From NCBI RefSeq assembly GCF_035943815.1, contig NZ_DASZBU010000019.1:62001-126000 (forward strand): a stretch of DNA of 64,000 nucleotides. The letters run 5' to 3'. The stretch comes from Frateuria_A sp035943815 (GTDB taxonomy: Bacteria; Pseudomonadota; Gammaproteobacteria; Xanthomonadales; Rhodanobacteraceae). A program made the translations under genes and the position numbers. The notes under the pieces are model-generated. The model did not search any database. It was not told where the DNA came from and saw only the letters and a program-made list of their open reading frames with translations. This document shows, in pieces, positions 47,290 through 59,271 of this stretch. Numbering within the stretch: the stretch's first letter is position 1; each line of letters begins with the position of its first letter.

Positions 47290-49782
47290 ATGCACAGGAT
47301 CAGTGGCTTTACTGTGGCCGCCATGGCCGCTGCGGTTTCGCTCGCCCTCGCCTCCTCGCCGGCCCGCGCTAATGTGAGCCAGGGCCAGCTGCCAGGACAA
47401 GGCACCATCGTCAGCGGCCACGTGTCGGCAGGAGCGGCCGGCGTCGGCACGCAAACCATCGTGATCGGCAACGCCAGCGACACGTCCGGCGCCAATGCCG
47501 TGATCAACTGGGGCTCGGGCGGCCCCATCAACCCGACGGGCCCCGCGGGCTTCAACCTGGGCCCGGGTTCGCAGCTGACCTTCAACGACGGCACCGGCGG
47601 CTATGGCGCCGCCGTGCTCAACATCGACAGCAGCGGCAATCCCTCGCAGATCTTCGGCCAGCTGATCGGCAATGGCACCAGCATCTTCGTGGCCAATTCC
47701 AACGGCATCATCGTCGGCGCCGGCGCGAAGATCTCCTCCACCGCGGGTGTGGGCCTGATCGGCAACACCACGCTGTCGGGCACCGGCAGCGATTTCGGTG
47801 GCACCGCCGGCTCGATCGCCTATACCGGCACGGGCGGCGACGTCACCGTGCTCAAGGGCGCCAGCATCAGCGGCACCAGCGTGCTGATCGCCGGCGGCGG
47901 CAACGTCAACGTGGACCTCAGCGCGTTCACCGGCGCCAGCGGCGGCACCAGCCTGAGCGCGGGCCTGGCCTCGTCCAACGCGGGCGCCGCCGGCGTGAAC
48001 AACGCCAACGCGTCATTGACCACCAGCGGCGCCATGCCCTCCGGCCGCACCCTCGGCGGCTTCGACTCGGGCGGCTCCGCCCTGAACACCGGCACGCTGG
48101 TGCTGGGCAACTACAGCGTGGCCGGACTGTTCACCAACCAGGGCAAGCTGACCATCCCCACCACCAACGGCGCGATGTGGAACCAGGGCACGCTGACCAG
48201 CACGGTGTCCACGACCTTCACCTCGCTCACCAACGACGGCACCTTCAACACGCTCCACGGCATCACCGTGCAAGGCGGCGGCAACCTGGCCAACACCGGC
48301 ACCATCACCGGCGCGCAACTGATCAATGTGATCGACGGCAGCGTCAACAACAGCGGCAAAATCAGCGGCGTGGTGGGCCTGAGCACCTCCTCCGACCGCA
48401 ACTGGCAACCGGGTGCGTATTACTCGATCACCAACAGCGGCACCATCACCAGCTACGGCCAGCTGACCATCGACGCCAACCGCGCCAGCCACTACGGCGG
48501 CAGCGCCAATACCTCCACCGGCAGCCTGGTCAACACCGGCACGCTGCAGCTGGCGCAGGGCTCCAAGCTGCAGGTCAAGGGCTGGCAGGACGTCTACCTC
48601 GGCGGCACGGTGCAGACCGGCCATGGCAGCAGCGCGGCCGACCTCTCGCCCACCAACACCATCGGCCAGCTGGTGAGTTCCTCCGCCGGCTACAACGCCA
48701 CCGACAACACGCCCACTTTCTGGACAAACGGCGTGCTCACGCTGGCCACGCCGCTGTACGTGACCGGCGCGATCGTGCACGGCCGCCAGGTGAAGGTCCT
48801 CAGCAACCTGATGAGCGTGGGCAGCAACGGTGGGCAGGCGGGCAACATCACCATCGCCGCCGGCAGCGAGATGGCCAACGACTACGCGGTGACCATCGGC
48901 GACGGCGCCACCGTCTCGGCGCACCTGGTCAGCATCAAGGGGCCGACCTACACCGTGCTGCCGACCGATGGCCGCGTAGTCGATCCCAACGTGCTGCTCA
49001 ACGGCACGCTGTCCGCCGGCTGGATCTACCTGGGCGACTCGGGCCAGCCGCTCAGCAGCGTCTACAACGGGCCCAACGGCAACCTGTCCTTCACCGGCAC
49101 CGATCCTCGGCTTACCGTCGCCTTCACCGGCACCGTCGGCGCGCTGCCCTCGGCCGGTACGGACTTCCGCCAGGCCTACCTGCCGGCGCGCTCGGTGCGT
49201 GCGCCACTGCGGCTCTCGCTCAAGCCGGTGACCTACAACAAGGCGGCCGGCTCGGTGAACCTGCTGGTGAACGGCAGCGTGCTGCTGGTGCCGCCGGGTT
49301 ACACCCGGTCCCCGGCGATCTACGGCAACGGTTCGGCAAACGTGTCGAGCGGTCTTCCCAACACCCGTCTGGTGTTGCAGGCTTCCGGCAACATCGCCAC
49401 CGGCACGGGCAACTTCTACTGGCCGGGCTACGTTTACCTGGGCACGGTGGGTACCAACGCCGGCGGAGCGGCTGCGGGGACGTTGGGCAGCGGCACCATC
49501 ACGCTCGGCGGCAACTTCAGCAACGTGCTGCCGGGCAGCACGGGCAGCGACGGCGGCATCGAGTTCATCACCGCAAATCCGCTCAACCTGGGCAGCTACA
49601 CCGTCACCACCAACGCCAACAGCCCGATCAGCTTCGGCACCAGCGCACTGAGCCAGCAGTACGCCAGCGGCGCGCTGGGCGCCGGGGCTTTCTTCGGCGG
49701 CCAGCAGAGCGGCAGCAAGGTGATCTATGCCGCGCTCGATCCGTCGATGTATCAGGCCGATACGCCTCCGGCGGCGAACTAG
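47290..49782 (+). CDS. TpsA-like secreted exoprotein (filamentous haemagglutinin-type N-terminus)
   Basis: An 830-residue protein with a signal peptide (FTVAAMAAAVSLALASSPARA). The TPS secretion domain follows (residues about 30-250) with the hallmark SIFVANSNGIIVGAGAKISS, a variant of NPNGI. The remainder is Gly/Ser/Thr/Asn-rich with recurring N-x-G-T/K-hydrophobic turns (LNTGTLVLGN, NQGKLTIP, NTGTITG, NSGKISG), as in parallel beta-helices. I find no cysteine. It follows tpsB by 145 nt and its stop overlaps the convergent kdpE stop by 4 bp. Its role (adhesin, matrix or other) cannot be told. Confidence 0.82.
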   Translation: MHRISGFTVAAMAAAVSLALASSPARANVSQGQLPGQGTIVSGHVSAGAAGVGTQTIVIGNASDTSGANAVINWGSGGPINPTGPAGFNLGPGSQLTFNDGTGGYGAAVLNIDSSGNPSQIFGQLIGNGTSIFVANSNGIIVGAGAKISSTAGVGLIGNTTLSGTGSDFGGTAGSIAYTGTGGDVTVLKGASISGTSVLIAGGGNVNVDLSAFTGASGGTSLSAGLASSNAGAAGVNNANASLTTSGAMPSGRTLGGFDSGGSALNTGTLVLGNYSVAGLFTNQGKLTIPTTNGAMWNQGTLTSTVSTTFTSLTNDGTFNTLHGITVQGGGNLANTGTITGAQLINVIDGSVNNSGKISGVVGLSTSSDRNWQPGAYYSITNSGTITSYGQLTIDANRASHYGGSANTSTGSLVNTGTLQLAQGSKLQVKGWQDVYLGGTVQTGHGSSAADLSPTNTIGQLVSSSAGYNATDNTPTFWTNGVLTLATPLYVTGAIVHGRQVKVLSNLMSVGSNGGQAGNITIAAGSEMANDYAVTIGDGATVSAHLVSIKGPTYTVLPTDGRVVDPNVLLNGTLSAGWIYLGDSGQPLSSVYNGPNGNLSFTGTDPRLTVAFTGTVGALPSAGTDFRQAYLPARSVRAPLRLSLKPVTYNKAAGSVNLLVNGSVLLVPPGYTRSPAIYGNGSANVSSGLPNTRLVLQASGNIATGTGNFYWPGYVYLGTVGTNAGGAAAGTLGSGTITLGGNFSNVLPGSTGSDGGIEFITANPLNLGSYTVTTNANSPISFGTSALSQQYASGALGAGAFFGGQQSGSKVIYAALDPSMYQADTPPAAN

Positions 49783-50516
49783 GCGCCCTGACCCGGGCGA
49801 TGCAGGCCGTCACCGCGGCCGGCATCGCCCTCCAGGAAGCGGTAACCCACGCCCGGCTCGGTCTTCAGCCAGCGCGGCGCGGCCGGGTCGTCGCCCAGTT
49901 TCTGGCGCAGCTTGGCGACGACGATGCGCAGGTAGTGCGTGTCCTGCACGTGGGTCGCGCCCCAGATGTCGCGCAGTAACTGTTGCTGGCTCACCACGCG
50001 CCCGGAATAGCGCAGCAGCATCGACAGCACGGCGTACTCCTTGCGGGTCAGCGCGACCGGCTGGCCATCCAGGCTGACCTCGCGGCGCAGCAGATCCACT
50101 GCGAGGCGGCCGTCGTCATAGTGCGGCGCGCGCTCGGCGGAAGCCGTGACGCGGCCCCGCAACAGCGCACGCAGGCGCGCCATAAGCTCCTGGATGCCGA
50201 ACGGCTTGGTCATGTAGTCGTTGGCGCCGGCATCGAGCGCGCGCACCTTCTCGTGCTCCGCCTCGCGCACGGAAAGCATCAGCACCGGCACCTGGCTCCA
50301 CTGGCGCAGCTCGGCGAGCACCTCGTGGCCCTCGCGGTCGGGCAGGCCCAGGTCCAGGATCACCACGTCCGGCGAGTGCGTCGCCGCCAGCGCCAGGCCT
50401 TCGGCCGCGGTGGCCGCGAGCGATACCTGGTAGCCCTCGGCGCGCAGGCCGATGTCGAGGAAGCGGCGGATCTGTACCTCGTCATCGATCACCAGTACAC
50501 GCGGCGCGTTGCTCAT
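49779..50516 (-). CDS. kdpE: KDP operon response regulator KdpE
   Basis: A 245-residue OmpR-family regulator. Receiver domain with DD at 11-12, phosphoacceptor Asp55 in VVILDLGLPD and Lys in YMTKPFG; winged-helix DNA-binding domain with DTHYLRIVVAKLRQKLGDD and EPGVGYRF. It activates kdp when potassium is low. The ATG overlaps kdpD by 4 bp. It has a short Gly-rich C-terminal extension. Confidence 0.96.
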   Translation of the reverse strand: MSNAPRVLVIDDEVQIRRFLDIGLRAEGYQVSLAATAAEGLALAATHSPDVVILDLGLPDREGHEVLAELRQWSQVPVLMLSVREAEHEKVRALDAGANDYMTKPFGIQELMARLRALLRGRVTASAERAPHYDDGRLAVDLLRREVSLDGQPVALTRKEYAVLSMLLRYSGRVVSQQQLLRDIWGATHVQDTHYLRIVVAKLRQKLGDDPAAPRWLKTEPGVGYRFLEGDAGRGDGLHRPGQGA

Positions 50517-53266
50517 GGGTTGGTATCGGGTGCAGGTGGCAGCGGCAGGGAGACGCGGATGGTCGTGCCTGTGCCTTCGCCGGGCAAGGCTTCCACGCTG
50601 CCGCCGTGGGCACCGACCATGCCGCGGCAGATCGCCAGGCCGAGGCCAGTGCCCTGTGGCGCGCGATCGCCGCGCGCCACCGAGTAGAACATGTCGAAGA
50701 TGCGGGCGCGTTCTTCCTCGGGAATGCCGGGTCCCTGGTCGGCCACGTCGATCAGCAGCTGTGCGCCCACGCGGCGCACGCTGACGCGGACCGGCGCGCC
50801 GGGCGGCGAGAACCGCGCAGCGTTCTCCAGGATGTTGAACAGGGCCTGCTCCACCAGCGCCGGATGTACGTACAGCAGCACGGTATCCTCTGGGCCGGCG
50901 ATGTCCACCGTCACGCCTGGGAACAGCTTGCGCAGGCGCGCGACCGCCGCACCCACCACCTCGCCCGCATCGACCCAGTCGCGGTTGAGCTTGAGCGTGC
51001 CGTGGCCCAGGCGGGTCATGTCCAGCAGGTTCTGGATGTAGCGGTCCAGGCGCTGGCCCTCGGCCAGGATCGCCTCCAGCAGTTGGCGCCGCTCCTCGCG
51101 CGGCAGCTGTTCGTCATAGCTGGCCAGCGTACCGGCCGAACCGATCATGGAGGCCAGCGGCGAGCGCAGGTCATGGGATACGGACGAAAGCAGCGCGCTG
51201 CGCAGCCGTTCGGTCTCGCCCTGCACGCGGGCACCTTCCAGTGCATCGGCCAGCCGCGCGCGTTCGAGCGCGAAGCCGATGTCCTGCGCCATCGCCAGGG
51301 CCAGGCTGCGTTGGTCCGGGTCAGGCTCGCCCACGCCGTGGTCGAAGCGCAGTGCCGCCACGCCCAGCGGGTTGTCCTCGCCGCCCAGCGGCAAGGTCCA
51401 GCAGCTGGCTGCGTTGATGGTGTCGGTGTAGCGCCCGGCCGGCTGTGCGTGCCGATCGCTCCAGTCGGCGGCCGCCAGGTCCTGCGGGGACAACTCCAGG
51501 CCAGGCGGCGAGGACGCGGCCGGCTCCAGCTGCTGGGATGGGCCGCGGGCCAGGATGGCGGCGCGTACGCCCAGCGCCCGCGCCAGCGCCTGTGCACCCA
51601 CCTGGCGCACGGCCTGCGCATCGGTGCTGGCGGAAAGCTGGTGCCCCAGGTCCAGCAGCGCCCTCGACCGCAGCTGTGCCGCGCGCAACGATTCCACCTG
51701 GCTTGCCAGCCGCGTCGCCAGCCGCCCGCACACCAGAGCGACGACGAGGAACAGCACGACGGCCAGCAGGTCGTCCGCATTCGCCACCGCCAGCGTATAG
51801 CGCGGCGAGGTGAAGAAGAAGTTGTAGCCGAGGAAGCACAGGATGGCCGTATAGATGGCCACCGCCATGCGTGTACGCACCGCCACTACCAGTACCGCCG
51901 TGAGGAAGATCAGCGACAGGTTTGCGACCGATAGGAAGCGGTCGCCCACGAAGGCCAGCGCGAAGGCCACCAGCGTCGCGAGCGTGGCGAACACGTACTG
52001 GCGGCGGCCGCCCCGCCAGCCGCCGGATGCCAGCCAGCGGCGGGCCCGCGCGCGCTCCATCGGCGTGGCGACGATGGCCAGTTCAAGATGCGCGCCCCGG
52101 CGCAGCAGTTGCTGGGTCAGGGAACGCCCGAGCATGCGCGCGAGCGGCCGCTCGCGCGTGCGGCCCAGGATGATCTGCCCGACGCCTTCGCGATCGGCGT
52201 GGGCCAGCAGTTCGTCGGCCACGGCGTAGCCGCGCAGCATGACGGCGTCGCCGCCCAGCCGGCGCGCCAGGCGCATGGCGGACTCCACGCGCTCGCGCCG
52301 CATCGCGTCGGCCGGGCCGCCGGTGTCGACGTAGGCGACGCTCCACGGCGCGCCGCGCCGCTCGGCGATGCGCCGGGCGACGCGCACCAGGTATTCGCTC
52401 TGCGCATGGCCGTCGATCGCCGCCAGCACGCGGCGTCGCACCGGCATGGTGCTGCCGCGCGCCAGCATTTGCTCGCGCAGGTCGCTTTCGACATGGCTGG
52501 CGACCGTTTCGACGGCCAATTCGCGCAGGGCCGCCAGATTGCCGGGGGAGAAGAACGCATCCAGCGCGGCCGCCGCGGTTTCGGGAACGTAGACCTTGCC
52601 CTGCCGCAGGCGGTCGATCAGTTCGCGAGGAGGCAGGTCGACCAGCATGATGTCGCGCGCTCGGTCCAGGAAGGCGTCGGGCACGGTCTCGCGCACGGTG
52701 ATGCCGGTGATACGCCGCACCTGGTCGTTGAGGCTTTCCAGATGTTGCACGTTGAGCGCGGTGTAGACCTCGATGCCCGCATCGAGCAGTTCGGCGACGT
52801 CCTGCCAGCGTCGCCCATGGCGCCCGCCCGGGAGGTTCGTGTGCGCGAGCTCGTCCACCAGCATCACGGCGGGCTTGCGCTCGAGCGCGGCGTCCAGATC
52901 GAACTCGACGAACTCGCGCCCGCGATGGCGCACCGCCCGCGGAGGCAGTACTTCCAGCCCTTCCATCAGCGCCGCCGTTTCGGCGCGCCCATGCGTTTGC
53001 GCGAGGCCGACCACCACGTCGACGCCACGCCGCTTGAGCTCGCGCGCCGCCGAAAGCATGGCGTAGGTCTTGCCGACGCCAGGAGCGGCGCCGAGGAACA
53101 CCTTGAGCCTGCGATGCGAGGCCTCCTGCGTGGTGCCAAGGAGCGCATCCGCGCGGGCATGCCGCGGGTCGACCGGCGATGGGACCGTCGGGGCTGGCGC
53201 ACTCAGCGCAGGGGCAGTCGGAGCTGGCTCGACTGGAACTGGATCAATCGGACGTGGATCGGTCAT
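50513..53266 (-). CDS. kdpD: Potassium sensor histidine kinase KdpD
   Basis: A 917-residue sensor. In order: a Pro-rich repeat (PVEPAPTAPALSAPAPTVPS); the KdpD domain with Walker A (FLGAAPGVGKTYAM) and DELAHTNLPGGRHGRRWQDV; a USP-like domain (VRRRVLAAIDGHAQSEYLVR); four membrane helices (about 435-540, DUF4118); a GAF-like region; HisKA with His698 in SVSHDLRSPLASM; and HATPase_c (NILENAARFS, DQGPGIPEEE, GTGLGLAI). It controls KdpE phosphorylation in response to potassium and turgor. It follows kdpC by 30 nt. Confidence 0.97.
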   Translation of the reverse strand: MTDPRPIDPVPVEPAPTAPALSAPAPTVPSPVDPRHARADALLGTTQEASHRRLKVFLGAAPGVGKTYAMLSAARELKRRGVDVVVGLAQTHGRAETAALMEGLEVLPPRAVRHRGREFVEFDLDAALERKPAVMLVDELAHTNLPGGRHGRRWQDVAELLDAGIEVYTALNVQHLESLNDQVRRITGITVRETVPDAFLDRARDIMLVDLPPRELIDRLRQGKVYVPETAAAALDAFFSPGNLAALRELAVETVASHVESDLREQMLARGSTMPVRRRVLAAIDGHAQSEYLVRVARRIAERRGAPWSVAYVDTGGPADAMRRERVESAMRLARRLGGDAVMLRGYAVADELLAHADREGVGQIILGRTRERPLARMLGRSLTQQLLRRGAHLELAIVATPMERARARRWLASGGWRGGRRQYVFATLATLVAFALAFVGDRFLSVANLSLIFLTAVLVVAVRTRMAVAIYTAILCFLGYNFFFTSPRYTLAVANADDLLAVVLFLVVALVCGRLATRLASQVESLRAAQLRSRALLDLGHQLSASTDAQAVRQVGAQALARALGVRAAILARGPSQQLEPAASSPPGLELSPQDLAAADWSDRHAQPAGRYTDTINAASCWTLPLGGEDNPLGVAALRFDHGVGEPDPDQRSLALAMAQDIGFALERARLADALEGARVQGETERLRSALLSSVSHDLRSPLASMIGSAGTLASYDEQLPREERRQLLEAILAEGQRLDRYIQNLLDMTRLGHGTLKLNRDWVDAGEVVGAAVARLRKLFPGVTVDIAGPEDTVLLYVHPALVEQALFNILENAARFSPPGAPVRVSVRRVGAQLLIDVADQGPGIPEEERARIFDMFYSVARGDRAPQGTGLGLAICRGMVGAHGGSVEALPGEGTGTTIRVSLPLPPAPDTNP

Positions 53267-53296
53267 GCTGCTGCCGCCGACAGGGGACGGCCTACG

Positions 53297-53875
53297 TTAG
53301 CGCGCCTGCAGGCCATCCAGTGCGAGATTGAGCTCCAGCACGTTCACGCGGCGCTCGCCGAAGATGCCCCATTGGCGGCCCGCAGTATGGGCCGCGACCA
53401 GAGCCTGCACCTGGCCCAGCGGCAGGCCGCGCGCCCTGGCCACGCGGGCGACCTGGTATTGCGCTGCCGCCGGGCTGATGTCCGGATCCAGACCGCTGGC
53501 AGAGGCGGTCACCAGGTCCACCGGTATCGGCGCGGCATTGCCCGGATCGGCCGCACGCAGCTGCGTGATGCGCTGCTTCACCGCCTGCCGTAGCGCCGGA
53601 TTGGCCGGCCCAAGATTCGAGCCGCCGGAAGACGCACCGTTGTAGGGATTGGGCAGGGTCGCCGACGGGCGTCCCCAGAAATAGCCAGGCGCGGTGAACG
53701 CCTGCCCGAGCAGGGCCGAACCGATCGGCCTGCCGTCCTTGAGCACCAGGCTGCCGTTGGCCTGGGCGGGAAAGAGCAGCTGCGCCATACCGGTCACCAG
53801 CAGTGGATAGATCACGCCGGTGACGAACGTCATCACCAGCAGCATGGCCAGCGCATTGCGGAATATTCTGCCCAT
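53297..53875 (-). CDS. kdpC: Potassium-transporting ATPase subunit KdpC
   Basis: A 192-residue subunit with one N-terminal membrane helix (ALAMLLVMTFVTGVIYPLLV) and KdpC motifs: YFWGRPSAT, SSGGSNLGPANPAL, PVDLVTASASGLDPDISPAAA. KdpC is proposed to assist K+ or ATP binding in KdpFABC. The ATG at 53875 lies only 10 nt after the porin-like gene stop, so the two are in one transcript. Confidence 0.96.
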   Translation of the reverse strand: MGRIFRNALAMLLVMTFVTGVIYPLLVTGMAQLLFPAQANGSLVLKDGRPIGSALLGQAFTAPGYFWGRPSATLPNPYNGASSGGSNLGPANPALRQAVKQRITQLRAADPGNAAPIPVDLVTASASGLDPDISPAAAQYQVARVARARGLPLGQVQALVAAHTAGRQWGIFGERRVNVLELNLALDGLQAR

Positions 53876-53885
53876 GACCGTGCCC

Positions 53886-55352
53886 TCAGAAGTGCAGGAT
53901 GGCATCCACCAGCGCGACAAGCTGGTAGTTCTTCTTGCCGCCGTCGTAGGCATTCACGTCGTAGGAGCGCTCGTAGCGCAGCTCCGGGCGGATCTCGAAA
54001 TCCGGTGAAACCCAGTGCGTGAGCCCCAGCGTATGGCTGCTGTATCGCGTCGCGTAGCCTGTACGCTGGCCTTTGGTGTCGTCGTAGAACTCGTTTCGGA
54101 ACGACAACATGTTGCCGGAGTCCATTTCGACGTTGAGGTAATTGACCACGCCATACTCGGCCGCCTTGCCCGGATAAGGCGAGGACCCCGGCACACCGGG
54201 CTCGCCGCCGGGACCGAATCCGGCGATGTTGCGGCCATACATGTAGTAAGCCTCGGTCTGCGTGTGCACATGGGCACTGAAGCGGTGTCCCCAGGTCACC
54301 ACGTACATCTGCACGTTGTTGTAGTTGTAATCGAAGGTGTTCCAGCTGTTGACGCACGGATAAAGCATGTCGTCACCGCTTGCCGATACCCAGCGCACGC
54401 AAGCCTGCAGCGTGGGGCGTGCCGAACGGTTCCAAGGCGCGGTGTCGTTGCCTGCATTGATGCCCAGTTGGAGCGTCCATTGCCGGCCCAGCCGCGTAGT
54501 GGTCAGGATGCCGGTCTGGGTATATGGATCGACCGTGTACAGGATCGAATGCGTGACCAGGTAATTCTGGGGCGAGAACTGCGCCTCGATGTCCGGCAAT
54601 GACAGGTAGCGTCCCATGCGGATCACCATGCCCTGCGCGACCGCCGGCAGGTACAGATCGACGTAGAACAGCATCGGGTCGATACCGTAGACCTTGCCCG
54701 GCAATGGCTGGTTCGCGTCGGGATGGTCCAGCAGCTGGCCGCTGAAGACGCCCTTGGTGACGGTGTAGTGGTAGTCGTAGCCGTATAGCGTGGAAAGGTT
54801 GAAGCCCCAATCCACGTGGTCTTGCTGCACGGTGTCTTCGACGCGCGTGATGTTGAACACCAGCTGGTCGAACTCCGCGCGATTGGGGCGCGTCGCATAG
54901 GCCAACGGATAGTTGCTGAAGCTCGACGAGCTCAGGTTGACCGAAGGATTGATCCAGCCGTTGATTTCGATGCGCCTGCGCTGCATCCAGGAACCGAGCC
55001 TGGTGCACGACAGCGCTTTCTGCAGCGGAAATTGGCCATACGCCACCGGCACGCCGACGGGCGCGGCCACGCCGCCGAGTTGCCACTCGCCGTCGGGAAA
55101 AGGCGGCGAATCGAGCGGGGAAACCATCGCCCGGCGCGGCGCTTCGGCCGCGTTCGGATCGGCGGGGCGCGCGTCTTCGCGGTAGGCCGTCTCCAGGCGC
55201 GTCAAGAATCCCTGCGAGCACCCATTGTTCCCGGCAGGCGCCGGTGCGCTGGCCTGCAGGCTCGAACCCGACGGCCCGGTCGATGCCATGGCCGCGCCCG
55301 GCCACGCCAGCGCGAACAGGAGCACAACCGGAAGACTGTTCCTTTGCATCAT
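53886..55352 (-). CDS. Putative outer-membrane porin within the kdp operon
   Basis: A 488-residue protein with a signal peptide (SLPVVLLFALAWPGAAMAS). A predominantly beta-stranded body has alternating aromatic/polar strands (RRIEINGWINPSVNLSS, YHYTVTKGVFSG, MVIRMGRYLSLPDIEAQFSP) and a C-terminus ending VALVDAILHF with terminal Phe, as expected for BAM-assembled barrels. I do not recognise a named family beyond a generic porin/beta-barrel type. The gene sits between kdpB (61 nt upstream) and kdpC (10 nt downstream), implying co-expression and a role in K+ entry through the outer membrane (inference). GGGAG precedes the ATG at 55352. Confidence 0.8.
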   Translation of the reverse strand: MMQRNSLPVVLLFALAWPGAAMASTGPSGSSLQASAPAPAGNNGCSQGFLTRLETAYREDARPADPNAAEAPRRAMVSPLDSPPFPDGEWQLGGVAAPVGVPVAYGQFPLQKALSCTRLGSWMQRRRIEINGWINPSVNLSSSSFSNYPLAYATRPNRAEFDQLVFNITRVEDTVQQDHVDWGFNLSTLYGYDYHYTVTKGVFSGQLLDHPDANQPLPGKVYGIDPMLFYVDLYLPAVAQGMVIRMGRYLSLPDIEAQFSPQNYLVTHSILYTVDPYTQTGILTTTRLGRQWTLQLGINAGNDTAPWNRSARPTLQACVRWVSASGDDMLYPCVNSWNTFDYNYNNVQMYVVTWGHRFSAHVHTQTEAYYMYGRNIAGFGPGGEPGVPGSSPYPGKAAEYGVVNYLNVEMDSGNMLSFRNEFYDDTKGQRTGYATRYSSHTLGLTHWVSPDFEIRPELRYERSYDVNAYDGGKKNYQLVALVDAILHF

Positions 55353-55413
55353 GGGTCGCTCCCGAGATAGCTATCGGCTCGACCACGGCCCTCGCCGCGG
55401 CATCGCAACCGGA

Positions 55414-57486
<2,073 letters not shown>

Positions 57487-57489
57487 GGC

Positions 57490-59271
57490 TCAGGGTCCCC
57501 TGGAGGTCATCAGGCCGGATGTCGTCAGGCTCGACGTCATCAGGTATTCCGCGATCGGCCCCAGCGCCAGCGCGGGCAGGAAGGTCAGTGCGCCGACCAC
57601 GATCACCACGCAGGCCAGCAGGCCGATGAACAGCGGCGTGTGGGTGGGCAAGGTGCCGGCCGAGGGTGGTACATGGCGCTTGGCGGCCAGCGAGCCTGCC
57701 ATCGCCAGCATCGCGATGGCCAGCGGGAAGCGCGCAAGGAACATGCACACCGCCAGCAGCACGTTCCAGAACGGCGTGTCGGCGGACAACCCGGCGAAGG
57801 CGCTGCCGTTGTTGTTCGAGGCGGAGCTGAGCGCGTAGAGGATCTCGCTGAAACCATGCGGCCCAGGGTTGGCCACGCCGGCGACACCCGCCGGCGCCGC
57901 GACCGCGATCGCCGTGCCGACCACCGCCAACGCGCATGGCAGCAGTACGGCCAGGGCGGCCATCTTCATCTCGTAGGCCTGGATCTTCTTGCCCAGGTAT
58001 TCGGGCGTGCGCCCGACCATCAGCCCGGCGATGAACACCGCCACCACGGCAAAGGCGAGCATGCCGTACAGGCCGCTGCCGACGCCGCCGAAAACCACCT
58101 CGCCAAGCTGCATGAGCCACATCGGCACCAGCCCGCCCAGTGCGGTGAAGGAGTCGTGCATGGCGTTGACCGCCCCGCACGAGGCTGCCGTGGTGACGGT
58201 AGCGAACAACCCTGACGAGGCGATGCCAAACCGCGCCTCCTTGCCTTCCATGTTGCCGCCCGCCTGCAGCGCCGAGGCCTGCGCGTCCACCGCCAGACCG
58301 TGCAACGCCGGGTTGCCCGCCTGCTCGGCGGCGATCGTCGCAAGCGCGAGCGGCACGAAGATCAGCAGCATCGTGGCGAGAATCGCCCAGCCCTGGCGCC
58401 GGTCTCCCACCTGCTGGCCGAACATCAGGCACAGCCCGCCGGGAAGCAGGAAGATCGCCAGCACCTCGATGAAGTTGGATAGCGGCGTCGGGTTCTCGAA
58501 CGGATGCGCCGAGCTGGCATTGAAGAAACCCCCGCCATTGGTGCCCAGCTGCTTGATGGCGACCTGGGAGGCGGCCGGACCCATCGGCAGCACCTGAATC
58601 GGATCTGCCGACCGGGACTCGACATGTTCGGTCGCCTGCACTTGCGGCACCGTGGCATACGACCTGAAGTTCTGGACCACGCCTTGGGAAACCAGCACCA
58701 GTGCGATCACCAGCGCGAACGGCGCCAGCACGTAAAGCGTGCCGCGCGTCAGATCGACCCAGAAGTTGCCTACGCCCTGTGCGCTGCCGCGGCTGAAGCC
58801 GCGCACGACGGCGACCAGTACGGCGATGCCGGTGGCCGCCGAAAGAAAGTTCTGCACGGCCAGGCCGAGCATCTGGCTCAGATAGCTCATCGTCGACTCG
58901 CCGGCGTAGGCCTGCCAGTCGGTATTGGTGACGAAACTCACCGCGGTGTTCATCGCCAGGTCCGGCGGCACCGCACCGAAGTGCCCCGGGTTCAGCGGCA
59001 GCCGCGCTTGCAGCCGCTCCAGCGCATATAGCCACAACACGCCCAGCACATTGAACAGCAGCATGGCCGACGCGTAGCGTACCCAGCCCATGTCCTCGCC
59101 GGGGTGGATGCCACACAGGCGGTAGACGGCGCGTTCGACCGGTCCGCCGAAGCGGGTGACGCGGTTGGGCTGGTCCGCGAACACGCACGCCAGATAGCTG
59201 CCGACCGGCCGGACCAGCAGCAGCAACACGCCCACGAAGAGCGCCACCTGGAGCACGTCGTTGGTGGTCAT
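57490..59271 (-). CDS. kdpA: Potassium-transporting ATPase K+-binding subunit KdpA
   Basis: A 593-residue, multi-helix channel-like subunit related to SKT transporters, with pore-loop segments such as SFVTNTDWQAYAGE, LGTNGGGFFNASSAHPFEN and TTAASCGAVNAMHDSF. The ATG at 59271 overlaps the kdpF stop by ATGA. Longer upstream starts are excluded because they would run through kdpF. Confidence 0.98.
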   Translation of the reverse strand: MTTNDVLQVALFVGVLLLLVRPVGSYLACVFADQPNRVTRFGGPVERAVYRLCGIHPGEDMGWVRYASAMLLFNVLGVLWLYALERLQARLPLNPGHFGAVPPDLAMNTAVSFVTNTDWQAYAGESTMSYLSQMLGLAVQNFLSAATGIAVLVAVVRGFSRGSAQGVGNFWVDLTRGTLYVLAPFALVIALVLVSQGVVQNFRSYATVPQVQATEHVESRSADPIQVLPMGPAASQVAIKQLGTNGGGFFNASSAHPFENPTPLSNFIEVLAIFLLPGGLCLMFGQQVGDRRQGWAILATMLLIFVPLALATIAAEQAGNPALHGLAVDAQASALQAGGNMEGKEARFGIASSGLFATVTTAASCGAVNAMHDSFTALGGLVPMWLMQLGEVVFGGVGSGLYGMLAFAVVAVFIAGLMVGRTPEYLGKKIQAYEMKMAALAVLLPCALAVVGTAIAVAAPAGVAGVANPGPHGFSEILYALSSASNNNGSAFAGLSADTPFWNVLLAVCMFLARFPLAIAMLAMAGSLAAKRHVPPSAGTLPTHTPLFIGLLACVVIVVGALTFLPALALGPIAEYLMTSSLTTSGLMTSRGP

